Below are positions 35,764 to 44,900 of a stretch of 64,000 nt of DNA, piece after piece; the stretch's first letter is position 1; each line of letters begins with the position of its first letter. The DNA comes from Stagnimonas sp. (lineage in GTDB: Bacteria; Pseudomonadota; Gammaproteobacteria; Nevskiales; Nevskiaceae): contig JAUSQI010000063.1 of NCBI GenBank assembly GCA_030652575.1, positions 1-64,000 on the forward strand, read 5' to 3'. The translations under genes and the position numbers were made by a program. The notes below the pieces were generated by a model that was given only the letters and a program-made list of their open reading frames with translations, did no database searches and was not told the DNA's origin.

Positions 35764-36524
35764 ACACTCTTTTTCTGGCCTGGCAGGCACCAGACCCCAA
35801 GCGGGCATGGTTTCCGATTGGCCGTCTCGATGTTTCCGATAACCGGAAAGACTATTACTTCCGCTATTTGGAGGGTGCCCGCTCTGCGAAGCTAAGCGAA
35901 GGCTTCAAACCGATGCCCGTGTTCCCTGATCTTGAGCAGATTTATCATTCCCCGGAATTGTTCAGCATGTTCCAGAACCGGGTGATGACTCCGCAAAGAA
36001 AGGACTTTGATGCTTACCTGTCCAGCCTGAACCTGGATAGCGCCTCATACGATCCGCTCGAAGTTCTTGCTGTGACGGGTGGTGAGCGGGCGACCGACAA
36101 TTTCGAGGTATTCCCGAAAATCAGCAAGCTCGCTGACGGCAGCTTCAAATGCCGTTTTTTCTTGCACGGATTGCGACATACAGCGGCCAGCGCTCAGCGA
36201 AGAGCCGAAACTCTTGTCCCGGCTGAGAAGCTGGGGGTATCCATTGAGCTGACGAATCCGGCTACCCGAACCGCACTGCAATTGCTGACCTCTGACTACC
36301 AGATGATTGGCTGGGCACCGCGCTACCTGGTCAACGATCTGCTCAGGGCGATTGCCAATCAGCACCAACTGCAAGCAACTGTTGTGCGTATCAACGAGGC
36401 CCCAGCACCCGAAAAAAGGCGGTTGCTGATCGAGCTACAAGGACAGCTTCCGAGCGACTACGAACCCATGTCCAGCGAATTGTTTCGCCCCATTTCCGCC
36501 CTGACCTCTGATCAGGATGATTAG
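35760..36524 (+). CDS. HIRAN-domain protein with HipA-N-like front half
   Basis: A 254-residue protein, partner of the HipA-like kinase. The first ~95 residues (IGRLDVSDNRKDYYFRYLEGA...VFPDLEQIYHSPELFSMF...NRVMTPQRKDFDAYL) resemble the N-terminal part of HipA. The second half (FFLHGLRHTAAS...LGVSIELTNPATRTAL...MIGWAPRYLVNDL) fits a HIRAN domain, a fold that binds DNA ends or single strands in eukaryotic HLTF. It is as if HipA were split, with a DNA-binding module added. ATG overlaps the kinase stop. G+C is lower than in neighbours. Role in a toxin-antitoxin or defence module is inference. Confidence 0.7.
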   Translation: MNTLFLAWQAPDPKRAWFPIGRLDVSDNRKDYYFRYLEGARSAKLSEGFKPMPVFPDLEQIYHSPELFSMFQNRVMTPQRKDFDAYLSSLNLDSASYDPLEVLAVTGGERATDNFEVFPKISKLADGSFKCRFFLHGLRHTAASAQRRAETLVPAEKLGVSIELTNPATRTALQLLTSDYQMIGWAPRYLVNDLLRAIANQHQLQATVVRINEAPAPEKRRLLIELQGQLPSDYEPMSSELFRPISALTSDQDD

Positions 36525-36584
36525 CCAAGCGAGCTGTAAATTTCGCTTTTGCAGTGCCTCAGCGATGTTTAAAAAAATCTTCCA

Positions 36585-38177
36585 ATGAAGTCTCTGGCCC
36601 GCCTCTGGACCATCCACCGCGTCATCCGCCGCTACGGCTTGCAGGAGTTCTGGAACGGCAAGCCCGCCAGCGACCCACGCCCGCGCGGCGAGCGTCTGCG
36701 GCTGGCGCTGGAAGAGCTCGGCACGGTCTTCATCAAGTTCGGGCAGGCGCTCTCGACGCGGCCGGACGTCATCCCGCCCGACATCGCGCTGGAACTGCAG
36801 AAGCTGCAAGACCAGGTGCCGCCCTTCCCCACCGAAGTGGCGAAGCAGCTGATTGAAACCGCGCTGGAAAAACCGCTGCCGGAGCTGTTCGCGCGCTTCG
36901 ACGACGTACCGCTCGCCTCCGCTTCGGTGGCGCAAGTGCACACCGCCAAGCTGCACGGCGAGCCGGGGCTGGAGGTCATCGTCAAGGTGCTGCGCCCCGG
37001 CATCGAGATCAATGTGGAGAAGGACATTGGCCTCTTGCACACGCTCGCCTCGCTGGTGGAGCGCCTGCATCCCGAGGGCCATCGCATCCAGCCCGTGGCC
37101 ATCGTCGCCGAGTACGCCAAGAGCCTGCGCGACGAGCTGGACCTGATGCGCGAGGCCGCCAACTGCGGGCTGCTGCGTCGCAACTGGCTGGGCTCGGAGC
37201 TGATCTACCACCCGCTGATCTTCTGGGATTTCACCCGCCCCAACGTCATGGTGCAGGAGCGGCTCTACGGCCACTCGGTGCGCGAGCTGGATTACTTCCG
37301 CGAGCAGGGCGTGGATTTTTCGGTGCTGGCCGAACGCGGCGTGGAAATCTTCTTCAAGCAGGTGTTCCGCGACAACTTCTTTCACGCCGACATGCACCCC
37401 GGCAACATCTTCGTCGACATCAGCAACCCGAAGAAGCCGAGTTATCTCGCCCTCGATTTCGGCATCGTCGGCCAGCTCACGCCGCAGGATCAGCGCTATC
37501 TGGCCGAGAACTTCCTCGCCTTCTTCAACCGCGACTACAAGCGCGTCGCCGAGCTGCACGTCGAGAGCGGCTGGATTCCGCCCGGCACCCGCGTCGAAGA
37601 TTTCGAGAGCGCGATCCGCACCGTCTGCGAACCGATTTTCGGCCGGCCGATCAAGGAAATCTCGTTCGGATTCTTTCTGCTGCGCCTGTTCCAGATCGCG
37701 CGGCGCTTCCAGTATCAGGTGCAGCCGCAGCTGGTGCTGCTGCAAAAAACCCTGCTGCAGGTCGAAGGCCTCGGCCGCCAGCTTTATCCCGATCTCGACC
37801 TGTGGAAGTCGGCCAAGCCGATCATGGAAGACTGGATGAAGAAGCGGCTGGCGCCGTCCACTGCCTTCATGAAGCTGCGCAACCAGGCCCCGGCGCTGGC
37901 CGAGACTTTGCCGCTCTTGGCCGAGAACGCGCTCAAGCGGCTGGAGCGCGGCGAGCCCCTGGGCGGTGGTGTGTCCGCGAAGGAGCTGGCCGGCTTCAAG
38001 GCCGAGCTGCTCGGCAGCCAGCGCAAGACCCGCGCGGTGGTGTTTGCCGCAGGCGCGCTCATCGCCGCCGCCCTGCTCTACGGCTACACACCCTCGCAGT
38101 CGCACTGGCTTGGCCTGCCGCCGCTGTCCTGGGGTTTGCTGGTGGCCGGCGGCATTGCACTCTGGCGGCAGCGCTGA
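36585..38177 (+). CDS. ubiB: ubiquinone biosynthesis protein kinase-like protein UbiB
   Basis: A 530-residue member of the ABC1/ADCK family of atypical kinases, required for ubiquinone synthesis. The signature KxGQ is in FIKFGQALSTRPD, the Ala-rich loop is ASVAQVHTAKL, and the catalytic segment is FFHADMHPGNIFV with LALDFGIVG. Two hydrophobic helices at the C-terminus (VVFAAGALIAAALLYGY and LSWGLLVAGGIALW) anchor it to the inner membrane. It belongs with ubiE-ubiJ but is separated from them by the 1.7-kb HipA-like/HIRAN pair and must use its own or read-through transcription. Confidence 0.96.
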   Translation: MKSLARLWTIHRVIRRYGLQEFWNGKPASDPRPRGERLRLALEELGTVFIKFGQALSTRPDVIPPDIALELQKLQDQVPPFPTEVAKQLIETALEKPLPELFARFDDVPLASASVAQVHTAKLHGEPGLEVIVKVLRPGIEINVEKDIGLLHTLASLVERLHPEGHRIQPVAIVAEYAKSLRDELDLMREAANCGLLRRNWLGSELIYHPLIFWDFTRPNVMVQERLYGHSVRELDYFREQGVDFSVLAERGVEIFFKQVFRDNFFHADMHPGNIFVDISNPKKPSYLALDFGIVGQLTPQDQRYLAENFLAFFNRDYKRVAELHVESGWIPPGTRVEDFESAIRTVCEPIFGRPIKEISFGFFLLRLFQIARRFQYQVQPQLVLLQKTLLQVEGLGRQLYPDLDLWKSAKPIMEDWMKKRLAPSTAFMKLRNQAPALAETLPLLAENALKRLERGEPLGGGVSAKELAGFKAELLGSQRKTRAVVFAAGALIAAALLYGYTPSQSHWLGLPPLSWGLLVAGGIALWRQR

Positions 38178-38184
38178 GCGCACG

Positions 38185-38943
38185 ATGGAGGTCGGCGTCC
38201 AACTACTGAAGGCGCTGACCGTGCTGCTCACGCCGCTGGGTCTGGCGCTGACGCTGATCCTGATCGGGCTCGCATTGAGCCGCCGTAGCCTGGTGTTTCT
38301 GGCCGCGATCTGGCTCTGGGTATGGAGCACGCCGATGGCGGCCGAGTGGCTGGGCGGCACGCTGGAATACCAGCACGTCATCCAGCCGATCGCCGCACTA
38401 CCCGGCGCCGATGCCATCGTCATTCTCGGCGGCGCGGTGGATGCACCGGTGCCACCTTGGTTCCCCGAGCCCAACCTGAGCGCGGCCGCTGACCGTATCG
38501 TGTTTGGCGCCAAGCTCTGGCATGCGGGCAAGGCGCCGCTGGTGTTCTTCAGCGGCGGCGCGCTGCCCGACCAGCCGTCGGAGGCCGCTGTGGCCGCCGA
38601 GTTGCTGGTGCTGATGGGCGTGCCGGCCAACGCCATCGCGCAAGAGGGCGAAAGCCGCACCACGCGCGCCAATGCCGCCTTGAGCGCGCCACTGCTGCGT
38701 GCGCGCGGCATCAAGCGCGCCTTGCTGGTCACCTCGGTATGGCACCTGCCGCGTGCCCTGCAAAACTTCGAGGCCGCGGCGCCCGACATCGAATGGATCG
38801 CCGCAGGCTGCGATCAGCATACGTTTGCGGATGTCGGCTTCGTCGGCAGCCGGCTCATGCCCAACACCGAGGCGCTCGACTTCTCGCGCAAGATGTTCAA
38901 GGAGTGGCTGGGTATTGCCTGGGCGCGCATCGGCGGCAGCTGA
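38185..38943 (+). CDS. YdcF/ElyC family (DUF218) membrane protein
   Basis: A 252-residue protein with two N-terminal transmembrane helices (about residues 5-25 and 28-55) and a DUF218 domain. Landmarks: ADAIVILGGAV, LVFFSGGALPDQPSEAAVAA, GESRTTRANA and LVTSVWHLPRALQNFE. ElyC members influence the undecaprenyl-phosphate carrier and cell-wall integrity; the molecular activity is unclear. It starts 7 nt after ubiB, so it is in the same operon. Confidence 0.85.
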   Translation: MEVGVQLLKALTVLLTPLGLALTLILIGLALSRRSLVFLAAIWLWVWSTPMAAEWLGGTLEYQHVIQPIAALPGADAIVILGGAVDAPVPPWFPEPNLSAAADRIVFGAKLWHAGKAPLVFFSGGALPDQPSEAAVAAELLVLMGVPANAIAQEGESRTTRANAALSAPLLRARGIKRALLVTSVWHLPRALQNFEAAAPDIEWIAAGCDQHTFADVGFVGSRLMPNTEALDFSRKMFKEWLGIAWARIGGS

Positions 38944-39039
38944 TTTTTATCGGCGTCAGCGTCACGGTTTCACACAAGTTGCATCAGCCTGTCATCGCCG
39001 CTGCTTAACTTTCGGAACCGACCTTCGCCGTCCTCCGTC

Positions 39040-40374
39040 ATGGAAAGCCCCGCTGCCAAACCCGCCCTCAATGTGCTGGCCTTGCGCCGCAGCGTGGAGC
39101 CGATTGCCCCCACCACCACGGTCAGCGAGGCCGCAGACCAGATCCTGTCGGAGGGCTATGCCGAGATGCTGTGCCTGCCCATCGTCGAGGAGGGTCGCCC
39201 GGTAGGCGTGATTTCACGGCATCGCTTCAACGAGATTTTCCTCACCCGCTTCGGCCGCGAGATCTATGGCCGCAAGCCGGTGGTGCGATTCATGAACCCG
39301 ACGCCGCTGACGGTCGAATACGACCTGCCGCTCGAAAACGCCGCCGAGCTGGTGGGCGCACAACTGGCCGCACCGATCACCGAGGATTACATCATCACCC
39401 ACGAGGGCCGTTACATCGGCATGGGCGTGGTGGTCGATCTGCTCGCGGCCATGCAGAAGCGGCTGGCCTTGCAGGTGCAGCAGACCGCCGTTGCCTACCG
39501 CAAGCTCAAGTCCAGCCAGGCTGCACTGGTGCAGGCCGAGAAAATGGCCTCGCTCGGCCAGATGGTGGCCGGCGTGGCACACGAGATGAACACGCCGCTC
39601 GGCTACGTGCGCAACAACGTCGAGATGCTCGAAGGCGTATTCGCGCAAATGAACGAGGCGCTGACGCAGCATGAAGCACTCAGCCAGCTGCTGACCGACC
39701 CCAACGCCGACGAACAGATGCTGGGCAGACTGCTCTCGGTCGTCGCCGCCCTCGATTCAGACCTGCGTGGCAGCGGCATGGTGGAAGAAGCGCAATCGCT
39801 GTTCGGCGACACGCTCTACGGGATCGACCAGGTGAAAGACCTGGTGGTCAACCTGCGCAACTTCTCGCGTCTGGATGCCGCGCAGACCAGCGATGTGCAT
39901 TTGAACGACTGCATCGAACAAACGCTGACCATCGCCAACAGCGTGGTCAAGGACAGGGCCCGCATCGTCAAGCAGCTCGCCGCGCAACTGCCGGTATTCA
40001 AGGGCGGCCCTTCGCAGATCAACCAGATCATCCTCAACCTCGTCACCAATGCTGCGCAGGCGATTGGTCATGGCGATGGCGAGATCACGCTCACGACCTG
40101 GAGCGACGCGAAAAGCGTGCATCTCTCGGTGGCCGACAACGGCAAGGGCATCGCCGCCGATCATCTGCCTCGCGTGTTCGACCCTTTCTTCACCACCAAA
40201 CCGCAAGGCGAAGGCACTGGACTGGGCCTTTCGATCAGCTTCCAGATCGCACAGGCGCACGGCGGCAGCCTGGGCGTGCGCTCCGAAGTCGGGCGCGGCA
40301 CCACCTTCACGCTGAGCCTGCCGCTGACCGCCAGCAAAATCCCGGTTTCGAGTTTCGCGGAGGAAGCCGCATGA
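39040..40374 (+). CDS. CBS-domain soluble sensor histidine kinase
   Basis: A 444-residue kinase. The first ~135 residues look like a pair of CBS domains (TTVSEAADQILSEGYAEMLCLPIVEEGRPVGVISR, then TEDYIITHEGRYIGMGVVVDLL), which often bind nucleotides. A coiled linker follows, then the H-box ASLGQMVAGVAHEMNTPLGYV with phospho-His181. The ATPase has NLVTNAAQAIG, DNGKGIA, DPFFTTKPQGEGTGLGLSI. There are no transmembrane segments. The stop overlaps the next gene as ATGA. It is expected to phosphorylate the double-receiver protein, perhaps in response to an intracellular nucleotide; that signal is inferred. Confidence 0.92.
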   Translation: MESPAAKPALNVLALRRSVEPIAPTTTVSEAADQILSEGYAEMLCLPIVEEGRPVGVISRHRFNEIFLTRFGREIYGRKPVVRFMNPTPLTVEYDLPLENAAELVGAQLAAPITEDYIITHEGRYIGMGVVVDLLAAMQKRLALQVQQTAVAYRKLKSSQAALVQAEKMASLGQMVAGVAHEMNTPLGYVRNNVEMLEGVFAQMNEALTQHEALSQLLTDPNADEQMLGRLLSVVAALDSDLRGSGMVEEAQSLFGDTLYGIDQVKDLVVNLRNFSRLDAAQTSDVHLNDCIEQTLTIANSVVKDRARIVKQLAAQLPVFKGGPSQINQIILNLVTNAAQAIGHGDGEITLTTWSDAKSVHLSVADNGKGIAADHLPRVFDPFFTTKPQGEGTGLGLSISFQIAQAHGGSLGVRSEVGRGTTFTLSLPLTASKIPVSSFAEEAA

Positions 40375-41423
40375 GCACGCCGTATCCCCTGCAGGCACGA
40401 CTCGGTGCGGCGGCGCGGTTCGCCGATGCCAACAGCGGCCCCGCCATCGTCAAGCCCAAGCTGCTATTGGTCGATGACGAAGAACGCATCCTGCGCTCGC
40501 TGGCCATGCTGTTCCGCGCGCAGTACGACCTGCGTACCACCACCGATGCCCACGAGGCGCTGCGCATCGTCGAACGGGAGCAGATTCACGTCATCGTCTC
40601 CGACCAGAAGATGCCGATCATGCGCGGCGCCGACCTGCTCAGGCAGGTGAAAGAGAAAAGCCCCCACACCATGCGCCTGCTGCTCACCGGCTACTCGGAA
40701 CTCGACGCCGTGGTGGACTCGGTGAACGAGGGCGAGATCTTCCGGTTTCTCAACAAGCCCTGGGATGCGCAGGAGCTGCGCACAACCGTTTCGCAGGCGA
40801 TGGAAATTGCACAGGCGTCATTCGCAGCACCGCCGCAAATGGCCAGCACCATGCCTGAGTCGGCACCGTCGATCGCACCATCGGCCGCGCAACTGATGAC
40901 GGCCACCGGCAGCTTCGTCTCGCCGATGTCGGGCGAAATGATCCTGGTGGTGGACGACGACCCCGAGGTCGCACGGGTGATCCAGGAAGTCGCCGGCCCC
41001 AATCAACCCGTGCGCTGGGCGCGCTCCATCGACGAAGCCTTCACCATCATCGCGCAGGACAACATCGGCGTGGTGGTGGCCGAAATCGAAGTCGGCGGCG
41101 AGCGCTTCACCGGTGCGCTGAAGGTGCTCAAGCGGCAGCACCCCGAGGTGGTGAGCATGGTCATCACACCGTTCAACGATGCGGGTCTGCTGATCGGCCT
41201 CATCAACGAGGGGCAGATTTTTCGCCTCATCCCCAAGCCCATCCGCAAAGGACCGCTGGCGATGAACCTCGCCTCGGCCCTCAAGCAGCACCGCCTGTTG
41301 AAAGCCGCGCCCAAGGCCTTCACCGCGCGCTATGCCGTGCAGGCCAGCAAGTCCGCCGATGATTTGAGTATTGCCAGTCGGGTGATGGGCTTGCTGTCGC
41401 GTTTTCGCAGTCGCACGGCTTGA
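40371..41423 (+). CDS. tandem-receiver response regulator without an output domain
   Basis: A 350-residue protein with two receiver domains. The first (about 28-145) has DDE near 35-37, phospho-acceptor D78 in IVSDQKMP, and the conserved lysine in FRFLNKPWD. The second (about 190-320) begins MILVVDDDPEVARVI but has VVVAEIEVGG where the phospho-Asp should be (Glu, likely unphosphorylated or constitutive), though FRLIPKP keeps the lysine. A Pro/Ala/Ser linker joins them. No DNA-binding or enzymatic output is visible. Coupled to the CBS kinase. Confidence 0.92.
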   Translation: MSTPYPLQARLGAAARFADANSGPAIVKPKLLLVDDEERILRSLAMLFRAQYDLRTTTDAHEALRIVEREQIHVIVSDQKMPIMRGADLLRQVKEKSPHTMRLLLTGYSELDAVVDSVNEGEIFRFLNKPWDAQELRTTVSQAMEIAQASFAAPPQMASTMPESAPSIAPSAAQLMTATGSFVSPMSGEMILVVDDDPEVARVIQEVAGPNQPVRWARSIDEAFTIIAQDNIGVVVAEIEVGGERFTGALKVLKRQHPEVVSMVITPFNDAGLLIGLINEGQIFRLIPKPIRKGPLAMNLASALKQHRLLKAAPKAFTARYAVQASKSADDLSIASRVMGLLSRFRSRTA

Positions 41424-41444
41424 ATGACCTTATGCGCCGCCCAC

Positions 41445-41459
41445 AAAAAAAGCCCGGCG
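41445..41459. terminator. left arm of a split bidirectional terminator
   Basis: AAAAAAAGCCCGGCG, 21 nt after the response regulator stop, is the exact reverse complement of the arm at 46152-46166, 4.7 kb away. Alone it cannot fold. The DNA between the arms is the cassette, so termination here is probably lost or changed. Confidence 0.8.
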
Positions 41460-41463
41460 GTGC

Positions 41464-41486
41464 CTAGCCGTTGGTTAAAGGTGTTG
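41464..41486 (+). repeat. left terminal inverted repeat of the cassette
   Basis: CTAGCCGTTGGT then TAAAGGTGTTG. It matches the reverse complement of 46123-46145 at 22 of 23 positions (T versus C at position 13). Confidence 0.9.
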
Positions 41487-41608
41487 ATTTTTTTGAAGTC
41501 AGTTCCCTCTACAACTACTGCATCGTGGGCAAAGACAAGCAGACCCACGCGATGCGGCTTGGCCTTGCCAAGGGCAAGGTGAGCCTCGAAGACATCATCT
41601 ATTTTTAA
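41468..41608 (+). pseudogene. possible transposase C-terminal remnant
   Basis: An open frame after a stop at 41465-41467 reads through the inverted repeat and ends with a recognisable-looking tail (SLYNYCIVGKDKQTHAMRLG, then LAKGKVSLEDIIYF and stop). The 'N-Y-C ... AMRLGL ... EDIIYF' arrangement resembles C-termini of DDE transposases ('...PAMAAGLT...'). It has no start and no N-terminal part. Function as a gene is unlikely. The family match is from memory and tentative. Confidence 0.35.
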
Positions 41609-41705
41609 CGCATGTAGGTGCTGTGAAAGCTCAAGCAATCAGTCGGTACCTCCTACAGGTAACCAACTAGGTCAGAGTCGCAATGTGAAAGAGGGTGCCG
41701 ATGCC

Positions 41706-41721
41706 TTGAATTACAATTCAA
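41706..41721. promoter_or_regulatory. 16-bp palindrome upstream of the methyltransferase
   Basis: TTGAATTACAATTCAA is perfectly symmetric except for the central AC and lies about 280 bp before the methyltransferase start. AT-rich dyads like this are typical operator shapes. A GC-rich dyad, CTGGAGG...CCTCCAG, follows near 41727-41754. No regulator gene is in the cassette. Confidence 0.4.
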
Positions 41722-41758
41722 ATATGCTGGAGGGCGACCGCCTCTGGCCTCCAGCTCT

Positions 41759-41806
41759 GGTCAATTCTCAATCGGCAGCGATAGTCAGTTTTGAGTCGGC
41801 AGCAAC
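41759..41806 (+). repeat. tandem 24-bp repeats resembling IS21-family ends
   Basis: Two adjacent units (41759-41782 and 41783-41806), each with GTCA..TT...A.TCGGCAGC. Multiple repeats of this kind are found at the ends of IS21-family elements. No istA/istB genes are nearby, so this may be a leftover end. The remaining DNA to 41997 shows nothing clear. Confidence 0.5.
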
Positions 41807-41997
41807 ACTCGGTAGCCTGAAAACATGAAAATTGCGGCCACAGATACTTCGAGAGGTAGTTGCGAAGAGCAAGCGCCATTCTTTGCGCCTTCCCCCGTGG
41901 CTGATTTCATGGTGTCGATGTTCTGGTTTCTTCCGAAAAATCCGTACTGGGTAGATGCGACATCGGTCAGTGTGAAGCCGCAAGTAAGAGCTGCCTG

Positions 41998-44900
41998 ATG
42001 TCGGCAACGACTTACACCACTGATACTCGTCCGCTGGCACAGCGTCTCGCTGCTTATGGGTGTACGAGCGTCATTCGCCTAGACGAAAAGCTCTCTGGCC
42101 CTCTTCAGCTTGACTACCTCGACCTGTTGCCCAAGCAGAGTAACCATACGCCTGTTCTTTCAGCTGTTGCTGAGCATCAAGGCACCGCATTGCTTTATCT
42201 CGTGGATGTAAGCGGCGACGTGAAAAGCGATCCGGGTTCACTGGCTAAAGTGCGCTGCCAACTCGCCAATCGTAGCGACCCAGCGTGGCTCGGCGTAGTG
42301 CGCAGTGGCTCGTTGGAAATTTTCCCCATCGGTTTCCACGAAACTGCCGATTCGCTTCCCGTCAGAATTATTGAGGAAAACAGCGCAACGGCACCGCTGT
42401 TTTTCCAGGGCCTTGTGCATGGCACCTTTGAGGAAAACCATCGGTTGCGGGGCACCGACTACGTCTTCCAAAAAATCTTCGACCTGCTCACACGCACGAC
42501 CAATGAGTTCGTTCCGAAAGATGGTAAAGGTCGATTGGACGCACTCGAAGTTCTCTCGATGGCCGGACGTGCCTTGTTCTTCCGCTTCCTCATCGATCGG
42601 CGCATCGTGCTGGAAAACGAGCGTGGCGAAATCTGTCCAGCAGCGAGCGAACTTAAAGACGCCTTCTCCTCGGCAGAGAGAGCCGCACAAACATCAGCTT
42701 GGCTCGATGCGACCTTCAACGGTGACTTCCTCCCGCTCATCGACGAATCCATCCCCGCCGACAATCACGATGCTCGTCAGACGGCCTACCTTCGTTTCTT
42801 TAAGCGTACTGAGCATCTCGTTGGAAAACGAATTTTCACCCATCTCGATGCGATTCTCAGGGGCTGGCGTGCCTCTGGAGACTTTGTCCAAACCGAACTC
42901 GACTGGGGCGACCTTGATTTTGCGCACATTCCTGTAGGCGTGCTAAGTCAGGTGTATGAGAGCTTCTCTCATCGTGCCGACCCACTCACGGCGCGTGATA
43001 CGAGCGTCCATTACACCCCGCGCACCATCGCCAGCTTGATGGTCGAGGAAGCCTTTGCCGCCACGAAAGACAAGGCGGGTGCAAAGGTACTTGATAGCTC
43101 ATGCGGAGCGGGCATTTTTCTTGTGCTCGCGTTCCGCCGCCTCGTCCGCGAGCAATGGAATGGCGGTGAGCGCCCCAAAACCTCGGTCATCCAAGACATT
43201 CTCTACAAACAGGTCCGCGGCTTCGACATTAGCGAATCCGCGCTGCGCCTCGCTGCACTCGCGCTCTACATCACCGCTATCGAACTCAATGCCAGCCCGC
43301 GCCCCCCGCAGGCGCTCAAGTTCCCGCGCAACCTGCGCGGTGAAGTTCTATACCGTTTCGGTGGCGAGGAGGGCGATGGCAAGAAGGTGTTCCCACTTGG
43401 CAGTCTCGGCTCGGAAGTTTCACCGAAATTCAACAAAACCTTTGACATCGTTATCGGGAACCCGCCGTGGACTCGCCTTCGAGACGATAAAGATACGAAT
43501 GCAGTTAAGAATGAGGCGAAATCCGCCAGCGATGAGTTAAACAAAGAGTTCACTGCCATTGGCCAAAGAGTGCTTGCCGCACGCGGTTTAGCGGATCTTG
43601 CTAGACGATTTCAAAACCCAGACAAGAATCCTGACCTGCCATTTCTATGGCGTGCAATGGAGTGGGCGACAGATGGAGGCGTTATTGCCCTCGCCATGCC
43701 TGCCCGACTGTTTGGGCGAACATCGGGGAAAGGCTTCGAGGCTTGGCGCGCCGTGCTGCATAGCGTTGAGATTACAGGGCTTATCAACGGAGCTGACTTG
43801 AGGAAGACTGCCGTGTGGGAAGGCGTGGACATGCCGTTCTGCCTGTTCTTTGCGCGCAATTCAAAACCCGGTCCAGACCACCGCTTCCAATATGCCGCGC
43901 CCAGTTACGAACCTGACCTCAATGGAGGCGGACGCTTCCGCATTGATTACGAATCAGCCAATCCACTCAGCATTGCACGTTTGGAGAAGCAGCCGTGGCT
44001 GCTCAAGACGCTTTCGCTCGGAACTTGGCTGGATGTGGAAGTGATGGAAGGACTAACTCAAAAGTCATCTGTCACCCTCGCAGCGACATGGAAGGCATGG
44101 AACAAGAGTCGGAACAAAACCGGACAGGGTTACAACCTGTCTAGTGAGCTTGAGCAAATGGCGGCACCGTTTTTGGCGAAACTGAAAGACTTCGCTCGCT
44201 CAGAAGGTGACTTCGCAATCCAATATGACGAACTGACAACTTTCAAATCGAGGTATGGGAGGGAGACTGTTTATTGGACCAAGGGTGAAGACCTTTACCA
44301 ATCGCCGCTCGTCATCATTCCAAAGGCGCCGGGTGACGATCCATATTCACCAAAGGCCTATCTCTCCACGCAGGCGTTGGCATTCTCGCAAAGCTATTAC
44401 GGCTACTCCTGTACTGGACATCCAGACGAGCAGACGCTTGCGTCTCTAATCTTCCTTTTGGCACACAGCACTCTTTTTAGATACTTCGCCTTGATGGTCA
44501 GTGTGTCGCAGGGAGCCGACCACATGATTTTTACGAAGCAGGATTTCGATGCACTGCCATTTCCAGACCTCGACAAACTTACCTCTGCAACCAAAGCCTC
44601 TATCCGTAATCTAGCGGCGCAGCTTCAACATGACGCAAGCAAGCCGTGGCGCGAGATAAACGAGTTCATCTTTCGTCTATACGGCCTTGATGCAGACACA
44701 GTGCAGGTTGCAGAGGACACCCTCTTCGCAGCCGCCTCGTATCGCAAGGCAGGCAAGGCCGCACTCGACCGCACGACCCGCGAAACCCGCACCGTTTTCG
44801 TTCAGACGCTGCGCAACGAGCTGGAGCCGTATTTCGATGTCTGCGGCGAACACGTGGTCGTGCGCGAGGCGGAATTCCAGCCGGACACTTGGCGTGAACC

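Noticed and set aside
36435-38789. 784-codon frame opposite ubiB and the YdcF-like gene
   Set aside because: ubiB motifs on the plus strand are diagnostic, so the antisense frame is not a gene.
41768-42040. 90-codon minus-strand frame upstream of the methyltransferase, considered as a controller protein
   Set aside because: It has no HTH pattern, overlaps the methyltransferase start and the IS-like repeats, and lacks a ribosome site.
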